NCBI GenBank assembly: GCA_013397865.1
Contig: VZTI01002064.1
Location: forward strand, 447,805-511,804
Length of the DNA: 64,000 nucleotides
DNA from: Struthidea cinerea
Taxonomy: Eukaryota; Chordata; Aves; Passeriformes; Corcoracidae
Reading direction: 5' to 3'
Below the pieces are notes generated by a model, which saw only the letters and a program-made list of their open reading frames with translations, was not told the DNA's origin and did not search any database. Shown here piece after piece: positions 13,930 through 27,889 of the stretch. Position 1 is the stretch's first letter. Each line of letters opens with the position of its first letter. The position numbers and the translations under genes are program-made.

Positions 13930-14223
13930 ATGTGTAAACCAAAGACTCTAAAGGGGGGGTAAGCTGAGGGGAATTACATCATTAAAAAGAAGCTTTAATT
14001 GGAGTATTAACTCTGATGTGCAGATGAACCAAACCTATAAAAATGTGAAGAACTCGTGACCTCGGCTACTGCCAAGATGGACCCCCCTGTCCATCTTGGG
14101 GTCCATCTTGGCAGTAGCCTCTGGCTCCCCAGGGTGTACCTTTGAAGGCCTTTCAAATAAACACCAACCTTTATTCCCTTATTCTGTCTCACCTCTGTGT
14201 CTAGGAGGCTGGATAAGGCGTCA
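13930..14223 (+). mobile_element. Probable solo LTR of an endogenous retrovirus
   Basis: A TATA box (CCTATAAAAATG, TATAAAAA at 14036-14043) is followed about 120 bp later by AATAAA at 14156-14161 and then by a T/C- and GT-rich stretch ending in TCTGTGTCTAGGAGG. This promoter-plus-polyadenylation layout over roughly 290 bp is typical of a retroviral LTR. The block can be framed as TGT at about 13931 to CA at about 14223, but a target-site duplication is not clear. No gag, pol or env frame is adjacent and no second copy was seen nearby, so a solo LTR is most likely. The boundaries are approximate. Confidence 0.45.
14064..14119 (+). repeat. Perfect 22-bp inverted repeat (hairpin) in the putative LTR
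   Basis: The left arm at 14064-14085 (beginning GGCTACTGCC) is the exact reverse complement of the right arm at 14098-14119 (ending GGCAGTAGCC), with a 12-nt loop at 14086-14097. The GTCCATCTTGG core also occurs twice in direct orientation, once starting in the loop and once in the right arm. The left arm starts 28 nt downstream of the TATA box. Confidence 0.95.
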
Positions 14224-17200
14224 GTGTAGCACTGACACTGCCTAGCTTAATGTGTTGCAAAGAAGACACCTTCAGTTCCTAATGACGATTCAGCAAATAC
14301 TGACACCAAACCTTCCTTGTTTAGAATAGCTGAGCCCTTCCTGCTGGGTGTCATGTTTGTTAAAAGCTATGGACGCTTTAACTACCTCCCAAAGCAAAAC
14401 CCAGCATCATGTAGGCTTCAATTAAAGAGAAAATAAAAAAAGATTAAATGCTACACAATGGCGTTTCCATACCTTTATTTTATAAGTTGCTGCTTCCCAA
14501 CCACCCATTCTGTGTTTGCTTGCTCCTGACAGCCTGGTGAAGAGGGTGTGGGACTAGGACAGGGAGAGGCCAGAGGCAGATTAATGGTGACTTTCTGAAA
14601 TATATGCTTGTTTGAGGGAGGTGAGACTACAACCAGTGATGGCTGTTAAGTGTCAGTGTGACAGGGAGTTGCAGACACGTCAGGAAACATTGGACTCATG
14701 CTTCACAGCTTTTATTTACTGAGCCAGCCACAAATGGATATGATCAGTAGGCAGGAAGGAACAGAACAGCATAAGGAATGTTTCCTCTTGCAGCTTCTCA
14801 GTACTTAAATTGCTCAGACCCTGAGTCCTGTTCATTCACACTGTAAGCTTTAATCCGTTCCCTTTTATTTCCTCCTGTGTGTCTGCAAAATCTCCTCTGC
14901 AGGGTGCTGGATGCATGGCAAGATGTGCTAACTGCATATCCAAAATGTGCAGCAGGCACTTGCTTTTGGCCCTTATGCTTTAGATAGTCCTGATGTGAAA
15001 ACTTGGCTCTGCTCTTTGTGTAACCTCCCTGGAGGAATGGGGCACAGCATGGATGAAGGAAGTACCAAAATTTTGAGGAACGGATGTCATGAGCTTCCTT
15101 CTGTGTCGATGCTTGAATAGCTGGGCAACCTCTGAAATGCTCTCTCACAAATTCATGCTCTTTGAAAGGGGTCAGTCCTTGGTGCCAAAACCCAGCCCGT
15201 TTGTTCCTGCCACTCTGATGAAATTCTACAGCTCAAGCACAGAGGGTTCATCTGAGCAAGGCTGTGCTTCCTTTGAAACTCTATGGCACCAGCAAGACAA
15301 AACTCTCAATTTTGGTTTTGGTCATACACACTGCGGTTCGTTGGAGGCCAGTTCTGTGTCAAAGAATGAATTTCCCCACTTTGTGGGGAAGGCTTGTTCC
15401 TGTGCAGAGCTGGTCCTGATCGCCCCCACATGCAGATCCCTTATTCCACAAGTAAATTAGCTGACGAACAAAGGAGCAAGGTTCTCCTCTCTGAAGAGTG
15501 TAACCTCCCACTATATCCATTAAGCAGTCCATGACAGGGTCTGGACAGGCTGAGAGGTGCAGTCTGTATCTGTGTTACCAAAGTAGGCTCTCAGCCTCTG
15601 AAAGAAGGTTTTTATTGGGAATGGTGAGAAAGCTGAAATGCTGAAATTGTCTGTGCGTGGAGAGGCCGTACATTAGCACAGGGCTCAGGATGCAGGTCAG
15701 GACCACTCTGTATGAGCAGACTCATCCTTGCCTGCAGCCCTCGATGCTGAGGGGTGCAGGCTCTTTGCCTCAGTCCGTTCCAGCAGGGTACCACATTACT
15801 GGGCACACGACACCTTCCCAGGTGACTTTCACCTGACCAAGAGGCAAAACATGCAAACATGCCATGCATTCACTGCAGCCCCACTTCACAGGCTGAGCAA
15901 TGCTTGGGAAAAGGCTATTTATCAGGTGAAGGGAAGGGTGGAGGCCGTAGTCAAGAAGACCTGCTCCCACATCAGACCTGATGAGATGCCAGCAGTGATG
16001 TTGCACAGCCTTCAAGCAAGGACCAATTTCAAATTTACATCCCATCTGTGCATTTTACCAGTGCAATACTCATAAAACATTCACATGGATTGGATTTCTA
16101 CCAAGTCTTCAATGTTTTGGAAATACAAGGTGCTGTTTTGGCACAACTTTCTTGTGGTAAACCCCTGGATGGCCTGAGGACTTGTGAGAATTTTGCAAGC
16201 TTGACTTACTCTTTTGCTTTTTCTAAGGTTCTGCCAGCCTGTACAGATTTTTGGTGATCTTCAGGAAGGCTGTGACTGACACTGCATGGGCAAGACTTGT
16301 TTAGACTGTAATAGATAAGGCCCTTAGTGGTAATGGGAAGAGCTGGGGAAGACTAAACCCAACCTCTCATGTAATTATTAATCTCTGCAGAAATCACTTA
16401 GGACAGGATCCTCATATAACACTTGTATCACCCAAGGACATGTATCCCTCCGAAAGAGGAGAAGTTCTGCTTTATAACTTTCAAGAGCATTTGCAAATCC
16501 CACTCTTCTCCTTGAGAGTCTGCCTTGTACTTTATAAACTGTGGGGTGACTGTATGCATTTCTGTTCAATGCAAGATGAGTCCCCTAGAACCACTGGATG
16601 TTTCTGCATTATAAACATTGTTAAAAAAATAAATCCCAGCCTTGTCCCTGCTGTGTTGTTTTGTTTTGAATTTTCCTCTGACTCATCTGAAGAGAGCATG
16701 TTTCAGAGATATTTCTACCCACAGTGTGTCATATTGATCAATTTCTGCGAGTAGGTAATTTGCCCAGTGATCTTTCCCATTCTATCTTCCCAGCACACTT
16801 GGCTAGGTGGATATGAGTCTCTCAACAAACACCTGGTGGCCTCTGAAAGCTGTGAAGTCATACAGGAGGAGATACTCTCCTTCCTGAGTCAGCTCTCAGC
16901 TTATGTCCCAGCCTGGTGCCAGCGAGCACTGCACATCCATTGAAGGTGCAGTCAAAGAGGTTGGGTTTTTCTTTCCCCAGACGTTGGATGAGGTTTCCCA
17001 AGGCCACTTTGTGACAGTTGGGCATCCATGTTGCTTCAAAGCTTGGTGGGAATTGGGAACCAGACTGCCATGAATACCTTCATGTACCAATCCACAACAG
17101 ATACGCAGGACAGGTGTAAGGCATTAAAGAAGATTTGATACTGCTGTTACCCACTGAGAAAAGGCAAGCAGCACCTTCCCCCTTTAGTCTCATCCTGTCC

Positions 17201-20200
17201 CTGCTTTCCCCTTGTTATTCTAAAACCTGCATTCAGACCTGAATCTTGGCTTGGTTGAGTCTTCCTTTTCTTTTGCTCCCAGCAGTTGTGTCACATCCAG
17301 GTCCTGCTTGCCTGCATAGCACATTCAAAAGGCTGCATTGCCTTCAGTCTGCACAGCCAAAATGCAGCCAGACTCTCTACCACTCACACTTTCCTGACTG
17401 CTGGCTCTTCCTTGCTGCCTTGGCCAAAGACCCCTTTGGTCTTTCTCAGATGTCGTTCAAAATTCAGCTCTTGGCACCATTTTCCAGCGCCCACTCAGTC
17501 TGAGCAAAATAACTCCCACACCCCATTTGTGAAAACATCTTTGAAGCAAACAGAGACACATGTTCAATTGTTGCTTTTTTTTATCCTTCCCACACTGCTG
17601 GGCATTTGAGTGCTAAAACTTGAACAGCAAGTAACAATATACCTGGAAATGTCTCATCAGCCACTTAGGATTTTTGAGTGATGATGCCCTAAGCAAAGCC
17701 AGTCTAGTTCTGCAGAGCCTTGGTGAGGAGCAGCTCAGCACCGGAGCAGAGGGAGCAGCAGGAGAATGTAACTGTCCTCTAGTAAAATGCACAAAGAAAA
17801 ATATAGAAACATGGGGAATACATACAAAACCAGTGTGAACGTCCATCTTCCAACCATCTGGTGCCCTCTGAGGCTGCTCTTGTTTCACTCTTCCTTGCTT
17901 AGGAACTTGGATTATATATTGCACAGAATGGCTCATGGAAGAGGAGAAAATGGAGAATGGAGAAACACCCCATGGAGATGGGTGCAGGCCTGATGTTGGG
18001 ACAAAGCACTGCCCTGTGCCCCAGGCGAGACCCTAAAGCACCATTACTGATGTCCCTCACCCATTTAGTCAGTCTCAAAACTTCCCAGTACACAGATTCC
18101 AAAGGAGACTGGAATCTATGTGCATCCCTCAGCTTCCCCCAGTCTCTCAGCAGGCAGCTTGGGCATGCTGGGGTGTGGGTGGAAACCTACAGCCTCAAAC
18201 CTGTGCTTCCCACCTCCAGGGTCAAAGTCTCAAATCCCAGTCCAGAAGCACAGGGATGGGGTCCAACTCCAGGCCAACAACAGAGGTGGGATCCAGCCTC
18301 TTCAGCCTGACCCTTCTGGGAGAATGGCTCAGGAAAGAAGCTGCAAGAATCAAGGACAAAGTGGGTGTGTGGCTGAAGCACATCTGGAAGTTCAGGTTTT
18401 GCAGAGGACTCAGGCAATATATAATTTGATGGTCTTAATGAAATTACAAATTCCTTGATGCTCAACTGATGCGAATCCCACATTTGAAAAAAATCCCTGT
18501 GCAGGTGCATAAGATAATTTATATTTCCTCTTACTATCTGATCTTTCATACTAGAACACCTAAGAATACAGACTACACATCAGGTTGGCCATTGTGTGCT
18601 GGAGAAGAATTAGAAATCCAGAAAAGTCCATCTAGCCCCTACTTTTCCGAACACAAATGTTAGGTGCAAGCCTTGGGTAAGATCTGTGGTTGCCATCAAT
18701 TGGCACAATTCTATTTACTTCAGGTTGTATCACCAGAGGATGACACCTCATGAGGGCATGAACTCTGTACACAAGAGCATGGAATGATTCTCCTGATCAT
18801 TGCAGGGCCCACCCAAACCCACTACAAAGCAGTGACTCTCCAGCACACCTGCAGAAATATGAGGAAGAGGAAAACCAAAACAAACCCTGCAAAGGCACAG
18901 CACCATCAGCCCTGAGACGCAATCCAGGTACCATTTTCCTGCAGTCCCAAGGCTTTCAATGCTTAGTACCCAAAGACTTACACTTACATGGGGGTGAGAG
19001 TTGAACCATCTTCTCCTTCCCCTCCCTGATGCTGAGGTGGCTCTCCTGGGCCTTTAGTAAACCTGCCTCCCTGACGAAAAGAGAGTCATCATGGTGGAGG
19101 CGTAGTGAGGCAATGGGCAAACACCTCTTCCCATTCTGATCAGAGCCCTCTGAAGTTCCATGAACAGTTTTAATTTTAAGAGTTTTGCTTTGCATTCTGC
19201 CTTTGGCTCAGCTATTGTGTTCACAAAGTAATTACTGTATTATCTCACCCTTGGCTTTCAGCCTTGTGTTATCATGCTGAGCAAGTCTTTGGGAACATCT
19301 TTAGCAGGATAACTGTTTATAGCTTTGCTAGAGCTGAAGCATTCTGTGGGACCTCATTTCTCTACTCTGAGACCATCTCTTACTTCTATGCTCATTGCTG
19401 TAGAGCCAGAAAGCTCTTATGGTGACTTCTTTAGGGGGGGGGAAGAAAGTGCACGCTGGCTGGAAACTGAAGAAAAGAAAATGTGAGAAGGATGGATGCA
19501 AAAGACAGAGTAGTGCCCAGTTTCTTGTAGGAACATGGAGCCACGCAATTACAGTCTGGCCAGAAGGAAGGTAGCATGTACATATATAAAATCATTAAAG
19601 CATTTTAATTATGTTTACTGCTTTTTAGGACACGCTGTACTGGTTTGCAAAAATTGGCTTTCCTGTCTCAGATCTCTCACTCTCTCTTTGTTAAAAAACA
19701 TCTCTACAACCTGCCTTTTTGTGCTCATTCGGGAAAGGCTGCCAGGCTGTCTGCTTTGCCCACTGCTTCCCAGAGGGACCTCAGTACTGGCTCCTGCCCC
19801 AGTATGATGTTGGAATTACATCTCCAGTAGACGGTAGCATCCCACGAGCCTGCCAGGCAGGATTTTGCAATGGAGAATAACTTCTGTCTCTTGATCGCCT
19901 CACATTCTACCACAGTTTTCCTGGTTACCAGCGGTATAACATAGCAGTCATCTTTCACTTAAACAGCAACGGGAGCGTGCTGTCAAAACCAGGCAGGCAT
20001 CTGTGATCAAAATGCAGCCCTCGCTCATAAATCAGAGCTGCATGCTGACCACACATGAAAGCGTGCCCCAGGATCCTGACTGGCTGCCTGGCTCATGAGA
20101 AGATGGTATTTCAAGGTGTGGTCGTTAATCTATGAACCTTGGAATGGCACAAGGGATGACGTCTCCCTGCCACCTTGCTGCAGCTTTGACAAACAAGGGT

Positions 20201-23200
20201 ATGTGAGTGAACACATTACCACACGTGTGAGTCCCTGCAGATATTTCTCAGGAGGGAGGCAGGACAAGTTAAATTTGGTGCTGACCCTACCCCTTCTCTC
20301 AGCACACATCTGGGATGTATAAGGCACTTTGCAAAACATTTATTTTTCGAGCTTTGCATGTGCACAGATCTCCTAACAGCTGTGATGGCTATTTTGCTTT
20401 CTGCAGGTTTTGATTACAAATACTTTAAAAATGAAGGAAATAAAGTGGTGGAGGTTTTATTGTCTGCCAGGTAGCCAGAAAAAGCAAGTTATTCCAAATA
20501 TACTAGCACATTCAGTATGTATATTATTCAGAATAAATAAATGGCAATCAATACTTGAGTGTAAGTTGGGCATTTCCTTATCAGTTGTGCCTTTGTAACA
20601 TTATTGTCAGTGACAATATCGATATCCTCCTGCATAGCAGGATTTGTCTGACAGCGCTCCTGCGTTTTGTAACAATAAAAAAACAACTTGGATCCTAATC
20701 TCAGAAGCACAGATGAACTTTTATCTGGGCTTTGCTTTGACATTACAGTGCAGGTCACAGGGTGTCCCCAGCATCATTTCTGCAACAATATCAGCCTATA
20801 GGCATTTCTTCATTGATCAGAGGGAAAAATGCAGTTTGGTAAGGGCCGTGGGAGATACTCTGGCCTCACCTGAGGCAGGGCTAGCTTCAGAACATGGACT
20901 GTACTGTGCTCATGTGTCAACCACTGAGATGCTTTAGCTGGGCTCCAAGGAAGAGGTCACCAGTGTTTAAGAGGATCCCAACAGAACACAAAATATTGTC
21001 CTGAGTTCTCTATTTGGTCAGGAGACGGGCTGATGGGGAGGGAGCTGGGACTGGGGATAGATCTCTGTTTGCCCTTCGTGTAAAAGTCATTCAAGGTAAA
21101 TGCTTATGGCAGCATTAAAGCTTTAAGCATCCAAGTGATGTCTAGAGCTGATGTAGGTACCCCGGTATAGAGATGTATAATCATGTCTCTTACCCACACA
21201 TGAGAGGGAGATACTAAAGTTCAGCAACCCCAAATGGGAGCTGACACCTTGAACAAAGATTCAGGCAAGCAGCACTGCTGAGTAGTGGGTTGTCTCTGAA
21301 ATCTCACCTTTCTTTGGGTTCAGATTTGTTGATGAGGCTGAGCATCTTTATTTCCTGTAGTCCTTCTGAGGGTATGGGGACAGGTGTTTTTTCACAGCAT
21401 GGGTTACAAAGCACGCCCAGGAAGCAAGAGATGTGAACTCTAGAATGCCTGGGGGTTTTGAACCCACAGCTCCCACATCATATGGCATACTCTGCTGGGG
21501 AGAGGTGACCCAGGATGCTGGGACCAGACCAGGATTAAATAAGAAGGAACCCAAGAATGCAGACCAGCGAAGGATTGGAGAGAGGTAGGATTTGTCAGGA
21601 AGGCAGAGTCCAGGAACTATTTCTCAGTTGGTGTAAAAGAGCCTGTGCATGAGCAGTGCCTGGGAGCTGGATGAAGGACAGTCACGGTGCTCTGCTGCTG
21701 GGAAGTGAGCAAGTGAGCAGCTCCTCCTGGCACCTGCTCCACCTTGCCCAGAGGTGGCTGGAGGTTTCTGCCCCGTGCTGCCTTCTGCTCTGTACACACA
21801 GCCCTGCAGAGTAGCTCTGTGTGACTGCACATAGATAGAGGGGTATTTTCGGCACACTGCAGTAAATGAAGCCAAGCGAAAATTATCCTACCCCTCAAAA
21901 GCACAGAAGGTTTAGGTGAGTGCTAACAGGACAACTGGTGAGCAAGCATTGAAACATGCTGACAGATACGGAGAATTTATCTGAAACACGTGTAGTGAGA
22001 GCATCCCCATCCTAGAGCAAGCTGGATCACCTTCCATGGTGTGTTCACTTCTAACAAGGTGTTACAGGTGGTTTTTTACAAAGACAAGCAGATCAATAGG
22101 TTACCTGCAGCAATGGCTTGCATCTCTCTATGATACTATCTGTAACAAGTGTAGCACATTTAACGTGTCCATACATGTTTATAACAGACAATAATCATCA
22201 GATAAGCTTCTATAAACTACTAGTGCACAGGGCCCTGGCATGTTTCAGCGCAGCCTAACGTGGAGTGCCATCATCAATTTAAGTCATGTTCACACTTCTC
22301 CTGTGTGTTATCTGTATTGCAGATCAGGTCTTCAGGGCTTCAGTCCTCACAAGGCAAAAGAAATGTCTAATTTTTCTGAGGTTGTAAAGATTATATAAAG
22401 GGTCACCTTGGCTTCTCTACAGAGACTGTATCCCATTATTCCTGAGTCTGTTTTGAATTACTTTTCTTGTACTGTAGGGAGGAAACTCTCACAAAATAAA
22501 AAGGGGTTTCTATAAAATGTCTATGCAGTGAAATACAGGTGCATTTATTGATAACGTTGTTATAGCCTTGATAGTTTAAGGACCTAGACAAGACATGTTT
22601 TATAGACAGAAGCAATACTTTTTTATTGAGTCAGCTTTCTGGTCTTTACATCTTTTTCTGCAGTTGGAAAAGGGGATCAGTTCACAGGCAGTAACACAAG
22701 CCTTTCTCCAGGTCCCTGTTTGCTTTGCTCCTCTGGTCGGGACACATGCCAGGGCATGCTGCCAGGAGCCTGGGTGCATGCTGCAGTCGTGTCTACAGCA
22801 CAACATTGCTTTTCACCCACACCTGCTCAACAGCCTCACAAGGAACTGTCCTGTGTTTTAAAAAAGGATGTGGCAGAGTGTTTCGACCAAACTGTACCTT
22901 GACAGTAGCGGACAGGCCAGCTGGGGTCCACGGGCGATGGTGAGGGACAGGGCAGTGCCCTCCCCAACATGGCACCGTCCTGCAGCACCCAGCCAGAAGA
23001 GCGGAGCAAGGATGGGGATGGTGAGCAGCTGGGCACAGCCCAGCAATGTCTGTCCCCAGCTGCATGCTGCTGGTGGAAACACAACCACAACTTCCTGACG
23101 CTCTGGCAGCCCTGAGAGCATTGGCCCTTCCCGGAACTGGACTGCCCCGGCTCAGCAGTCCCAGCACATGCCAGCAGGATCCAGCACTGCCCAGAGCCCA

Positions 23201-26200
23201 GAAGGGCCTTGTGTTAGTGTTATTCTGCGACACAGCAGCAGCAGCAAGTAGCTCACCTAGGTATGTGAACTACAGCACACCAATAGCAGCATTTCATTTA
23301 GGTGTACAAGAAGACATGCAAATGCTGTCCTGCTTCTGGGCTTGCTGGTTTTGGCTGTAGAGAGAGGCAGCCATTTACCGCATTTACCACCCTGGAGAGA
23401 AGGGCAAGTCAAAAATAAGTGTCAGGTGTTGTTTGAAGTGCCACCGTCGTGCACATGGTGTGGTTAGAGCGGCCTCAACCCACGCTGGGTGCTACTGCAG
23501 CAGCAAGCTCAGAACTGTCCCTGAACCTCAACCAGCATCTCCCAGCCAGGACAGATGGGCTGTGCTGAGCATGTCTGCACCCCTGTAAGCCACATCTTCC
23601 ACATAGCCCGGGTCATAGCTGTCATAATGTGGAGATCAAAGCTGAAAAAGCTCAAGAAGCGCTTCCAATGGTTCACAGATAAACCACTCTCAGAGAGGAT
23701 TAAGGGAGACAATTGTAACTTGTATTATATGAGCCAGGAGCTGACTTGGTTTGAAAAAGTTTGTCAGTGGGTAACTTCCCACCACAGACTGCTGTCAGCT
23801 TGTGTAATGCTGAGTCTGATCATGCAGAGGTGCCTTGACAGGTCTGTGCAATGTTATTTTTCAACTCATTACTCAACGTTGCAGCTGAATCCATCAAACC
23901 AAAGGTGATTTTACTGCCTTTTGGATAAGCAAGTCAGTGTTTATTCAAAAGGCAGGCTTTTCAGTACAGCTGCTATCAGCCTTTTTACTGAGTCAGGCTC
24001 AAAAATGAAATGTTTCTTCTCAGCAGATTGGAAAGGGCAGAGTCAGTATTTCCCCTGAGGATCTCAGGAGAGCTCAGCTCCAGGAGGTTGCTTCATTATG
24101 GTACTGCAAACAGATTCCAAGGCATGCATGTCCGTGTGTGTGTGCGTGCCTGTATGCCCACACACACAGGTCAGATTTTGCTCTTCTCCTTCCAATACAC
24201 TTGCTAAACAAAATGAGTGTTTAGGGAACGATTCTTCTACACTTTTTGAAAATTTCAGCGTCGACATACAAAGACACGAGCAAGTTGAAATACCCACCTG
24301 TTGTCACTTCTTCATTACCTATAGTGTTAAGTGTTCTCTTTGCCAGGCTGTCAGAGGCAGCATTAATAACAATCTCTTGCCTTGTGGGCCGAGCTGGGGC
24401 AGGCTTTTGTTGTATTAGTTAGCAAGAAAATGCCTTGAATAGTTGATGATCTAAAACAAAATAGGGATGAAAAGTCCCCTATTTTCCAGATGTTCGGCTG
24501 CGGTTTAGACACACAGAAAATGAAATCCTATCTCTGCTGAAGTCAATGCTGAAGCCTCAGCAGGACTGCAGGTTTTATCCCAGCTGCTGAAACAAAACAC
24601 GAAAAAATGTTAAGGACCTGGATGCTTATCTCCTTGAAAAAGCTTGATGGAAATCTGCACAGAGGCCAGAATTGAACATGTTTCTTGGGTCCCGTATTTG
24701 TATATTTAAACCCCTAACACCTTTTAGTTGCTAACTCCTAATGCTAAAAACTATAAGGGGCAATAAAAGACTGGCCATGACATTGGGCTGAGCTATGAAA
24801 TGAAAAAAGCTCAGTTGCTGGTTCTTTGATAAACTGTTCTAAGCAAGTGACAAATGCCTGGTCTTTACAAAGCAGAGCAGTACCTCATGCTGTGCTGTGA
24901 TGAAATGCTTGCAAGCCCCGTGCCATTCCACTACTTTCAATACCCTTGTCTATCAATCCTTCGCCTTCAGAGTGCTGCGCCTGGTGCCATCTCTCCCCTG
25001 TCTCCAGATGGCTGCAGGATAGATGTTCGTGTGGGAGTCAGTCATTTCAGCTTCCTAGAGGGCTGATGTAGAAGGATAGGCACTTCTGAGGCACAGCACA
25101 TCTCATCCAGAGGTTGGCAGTGAAAGTGAGGGGATCGCATGATAGCAAGCTGGAAAAGCATGAGGTTTAGAGATTGAAATGAAGTAAAAGAGGGACAGGG
25201 TGAAGACCCAGGGAAAGGAACTGACTAAGCCATGACGAGACGCACAAGGCACCAGCTGGACCTCTTCCAGCTCCTATTCTCTCCTCATGGAGAGAGCTAT
25301 ATAAACTCACACACACACGTAATGAATGCTCCTTCATATAAGCCAGCTGCAAATGTCTTGCCTGCATTGGATTATCTTTTGAGGTCTGTTTTAAAGGAAG
25401 GCTGTATGTGAGAGGGGATGATTGGAAACGGTTTGACCTTTCACCAGAGTCCAGCCCCAACACAAACTGGAAGGGCTGCCATTTGACGACTCTCTAATTG
25501 TTTTCAGGAGACATAATGAGACAAAACCTACCAGCAATAAAAAAACAGAAAGGCAGAGGTGAAGGTGCTTGCCAGCTGGACTAGGGAGAGGCAGCTGTTG
25601 GTTATAAAATGGCTGCTTTGGGTCTTGGTCTTGCCAAATTTGGAGAGAAATCATAGGGCGTGCAGAGAAAATAGTCTTGTACTTCAGAAAATGAAGGAGA
25701 AAGTACTCTCAGATTATGATCTCCTTTAAAGTGTTTTCTGCAACCTTACAACTGAAGTATGCTGCCTACAACTGGGAAGGTGAAATTAAATTTTTCTCCA
25801 AAATTACTCATGGTTGCTGGTTCTTTGGTTTCACTAACTTCAACATTGATAACACAGATAAATCCATCACAGTCCAACAAGATTATTGTTTACCTCCAGC
25901 CTATTCTCAATCAATCTCTTCAGTTTCCCAAACGTGAGGCTGGAGTCCCAGCTGCAAGATCTGTTACAGGCTGATGCCCTCACTAAAAACCCAAACAGCA
26001 ATTTAATTCTCCCAAAAAGTCAAAAAAATCCAGTTCAAGTCCTACTACATAATATGTCAAAGCCTCAGACAATATCCTGTTCCCCAAAGTAAAACAACCA
26101 CAACAAACAACAAGCAAATGATCAACCAGGACGATTTCATTTTTTTTGTATGAGGGTCACTGCTGAAGAAAATTTTTATCGGCAATCTGTAGTACCCTAA

Positions 26201-27889
26201 ATTACTTTTCACCACTCAAGTCCATAATTTTTTATTGCATATGACATGCTGACTCAAGACATATCACTGTTCAACATAAAGCTTGCTCTGTCTTACTAGC
26301 TACACAGCCCATAGGCAAAGCATTCAGCATGATGGACACCATGTGGCACAGAAATGTTCCGAATGAACAGAAACATCAGGAGGTGCATTCTTCTGCTCAG
26401 AATGAGTCTTAACAACAGCTGTTCACAGTTTCATGATAAACTTCTTCCAGTTTGGGGCAATTATAGCACCCCCTCCCCCACACACGCACACTGTTGCACT
26501 GTTATCTGTTGATGTCTAATCAGAAGCTGAGAGGAGTAATCTTAACACAGTTTGTCTTAAAATAATGTATTTGTCTTAAAACATATGTTTGGTGGGAGCA
26601 TGTATTAAATTAAGGCCAATGTGAACTAGTTATAGATCTTTCTGAAGGAAAAATGTACTCACCTTATCTGCAGATCAGCCACAGTCAACCAAATCAAGAT
26701 TTGACAGAAGTCAGAATGCCACATCCATGTTATAAAAGATGATACCAGAAATATGGAAAATTTCTTTTGATCTTGGACAGAAAAAAAGTTTAAAATCTCT
26801 GTGCTATGAAATCTGCATTAAGGCTTTTGAATACCATGTATTCCAGCAGAAGAGAATTCCTTGTAATAAAGTCTTAGCAAAAACCAACTCAACCTCCACC
26901 ACCATCAGCTCTTAGACTCTCCATTAGTGTGAGCCTAGTAAGGTCACAGCAGTGAAGGCACTTTTGCTCTAGGGGCTGCTGCCTGTTACCTCGTTATACA
27001 CAAGCCAAAGTACACTTGAGGACTCAGTGTAGACTTTAATGAGAAATGTGCTGTTCATTTTTTGTGACCCTCTACGATGTTATTAATTCTTCTGTCCTCA
27101 CAGCGGTTCAGTAATATACATATGGATTTGAGGTATGTGCGCTGAATGTGAAAGCAACATAATTTTCACATGGAGTACAGTTGTGGGGATAGTTAAACAA
27201 GAACAGGCTGCTCCAAACAGAAAACACACTGAAAGAAGCAGCTCTAAAACCAATACGAGACAGAAAAGTGTATCTTAATATAAAGAGACATTGTTTATAA
27301 TTTGTAAGGCTAAAAAGAGAATGGAGAGCAACATCTGTGTCCTCTTTGCTAATTTTGTTTTACAAATGCACTCCAGCAGCACACACCACAAAAGGGTCTT
27401 GTGGAATAAGAACTGGTGCAGATTAAAAGAAGAACAGACACTCTTCCCTAATTGCAAGGTAGAAAGAAGGTAAAGAGGTAAGTTCTTCCCTATAATTATC
27501 CCCAAACTTTCTGTCACTCCAACAAAGCTATTTATTGCTGATATACATGCTATTTACACAGAAAAAAAAATGATTAAGGCATCAGATATGGTGAGACACT
27601 AGATTGCTAATGGTTAATGGCTCAAACAATCAGCAGGGTGCTTTGCTAACGATGTGCAAAGTAACCACGCAGGTGCAGAGGGGTGCACACCCATCTCCAG
27701 AGGCTACAGCTGGGTGTTAAAAAAGATAAGGGAAGAGGCTAAGAGGCAAATCCTGCAAAGTGAGCTAGTGCTTTTTATCATGCCGAAGTCCTTACACAAG
27801 TGGGTCAGCTGTGAAAACTCCCCTCCGGAGAAGTACCAGGACATTCATCCCTTCTGGTGGGCCATAACTGACTCAACTACATGTAAGAG
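14224..27889. other. Intergenic, no gene recognised
   Basis: A long stretch with scattered short open frames, locally GC-richer around 22900-23200, and no CR1 tail motif. No retroviral internal region follows the putative LTR at its left edge. Confidence 0.55.
24135..24168. repeat. Facing GT and CA dinucleotide runs
   Basis: TGTGTGTGTG at 24135-24144 faces CACACACACA at 24159-24168 across a 14-nt spacer. It is a microsatellite with hairpin potential. Confidence 0.75.

Noticed and set aside
21448..21475. GGTTTTGAACCCACAGCTCCC, resembling a tRNA B-box/T-arm
   Set aside because: It has an extra base relative to the B-box, no matching A-box or cloverleaf could be traced, and no SINE body was recognised.
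22793..23233. A 146-codon minus-strand open frame in locally GC-rich DNA
   Set aside because: No recognisable domain; open frames overlap it on both strands and in several phases, as expected where GC content lowers stop frequency.
24135..24168. GT/CA hairpin as a possible regulatory structure
   Set aside because: Two facing dinucleotide microsatellites are enough to explain it.
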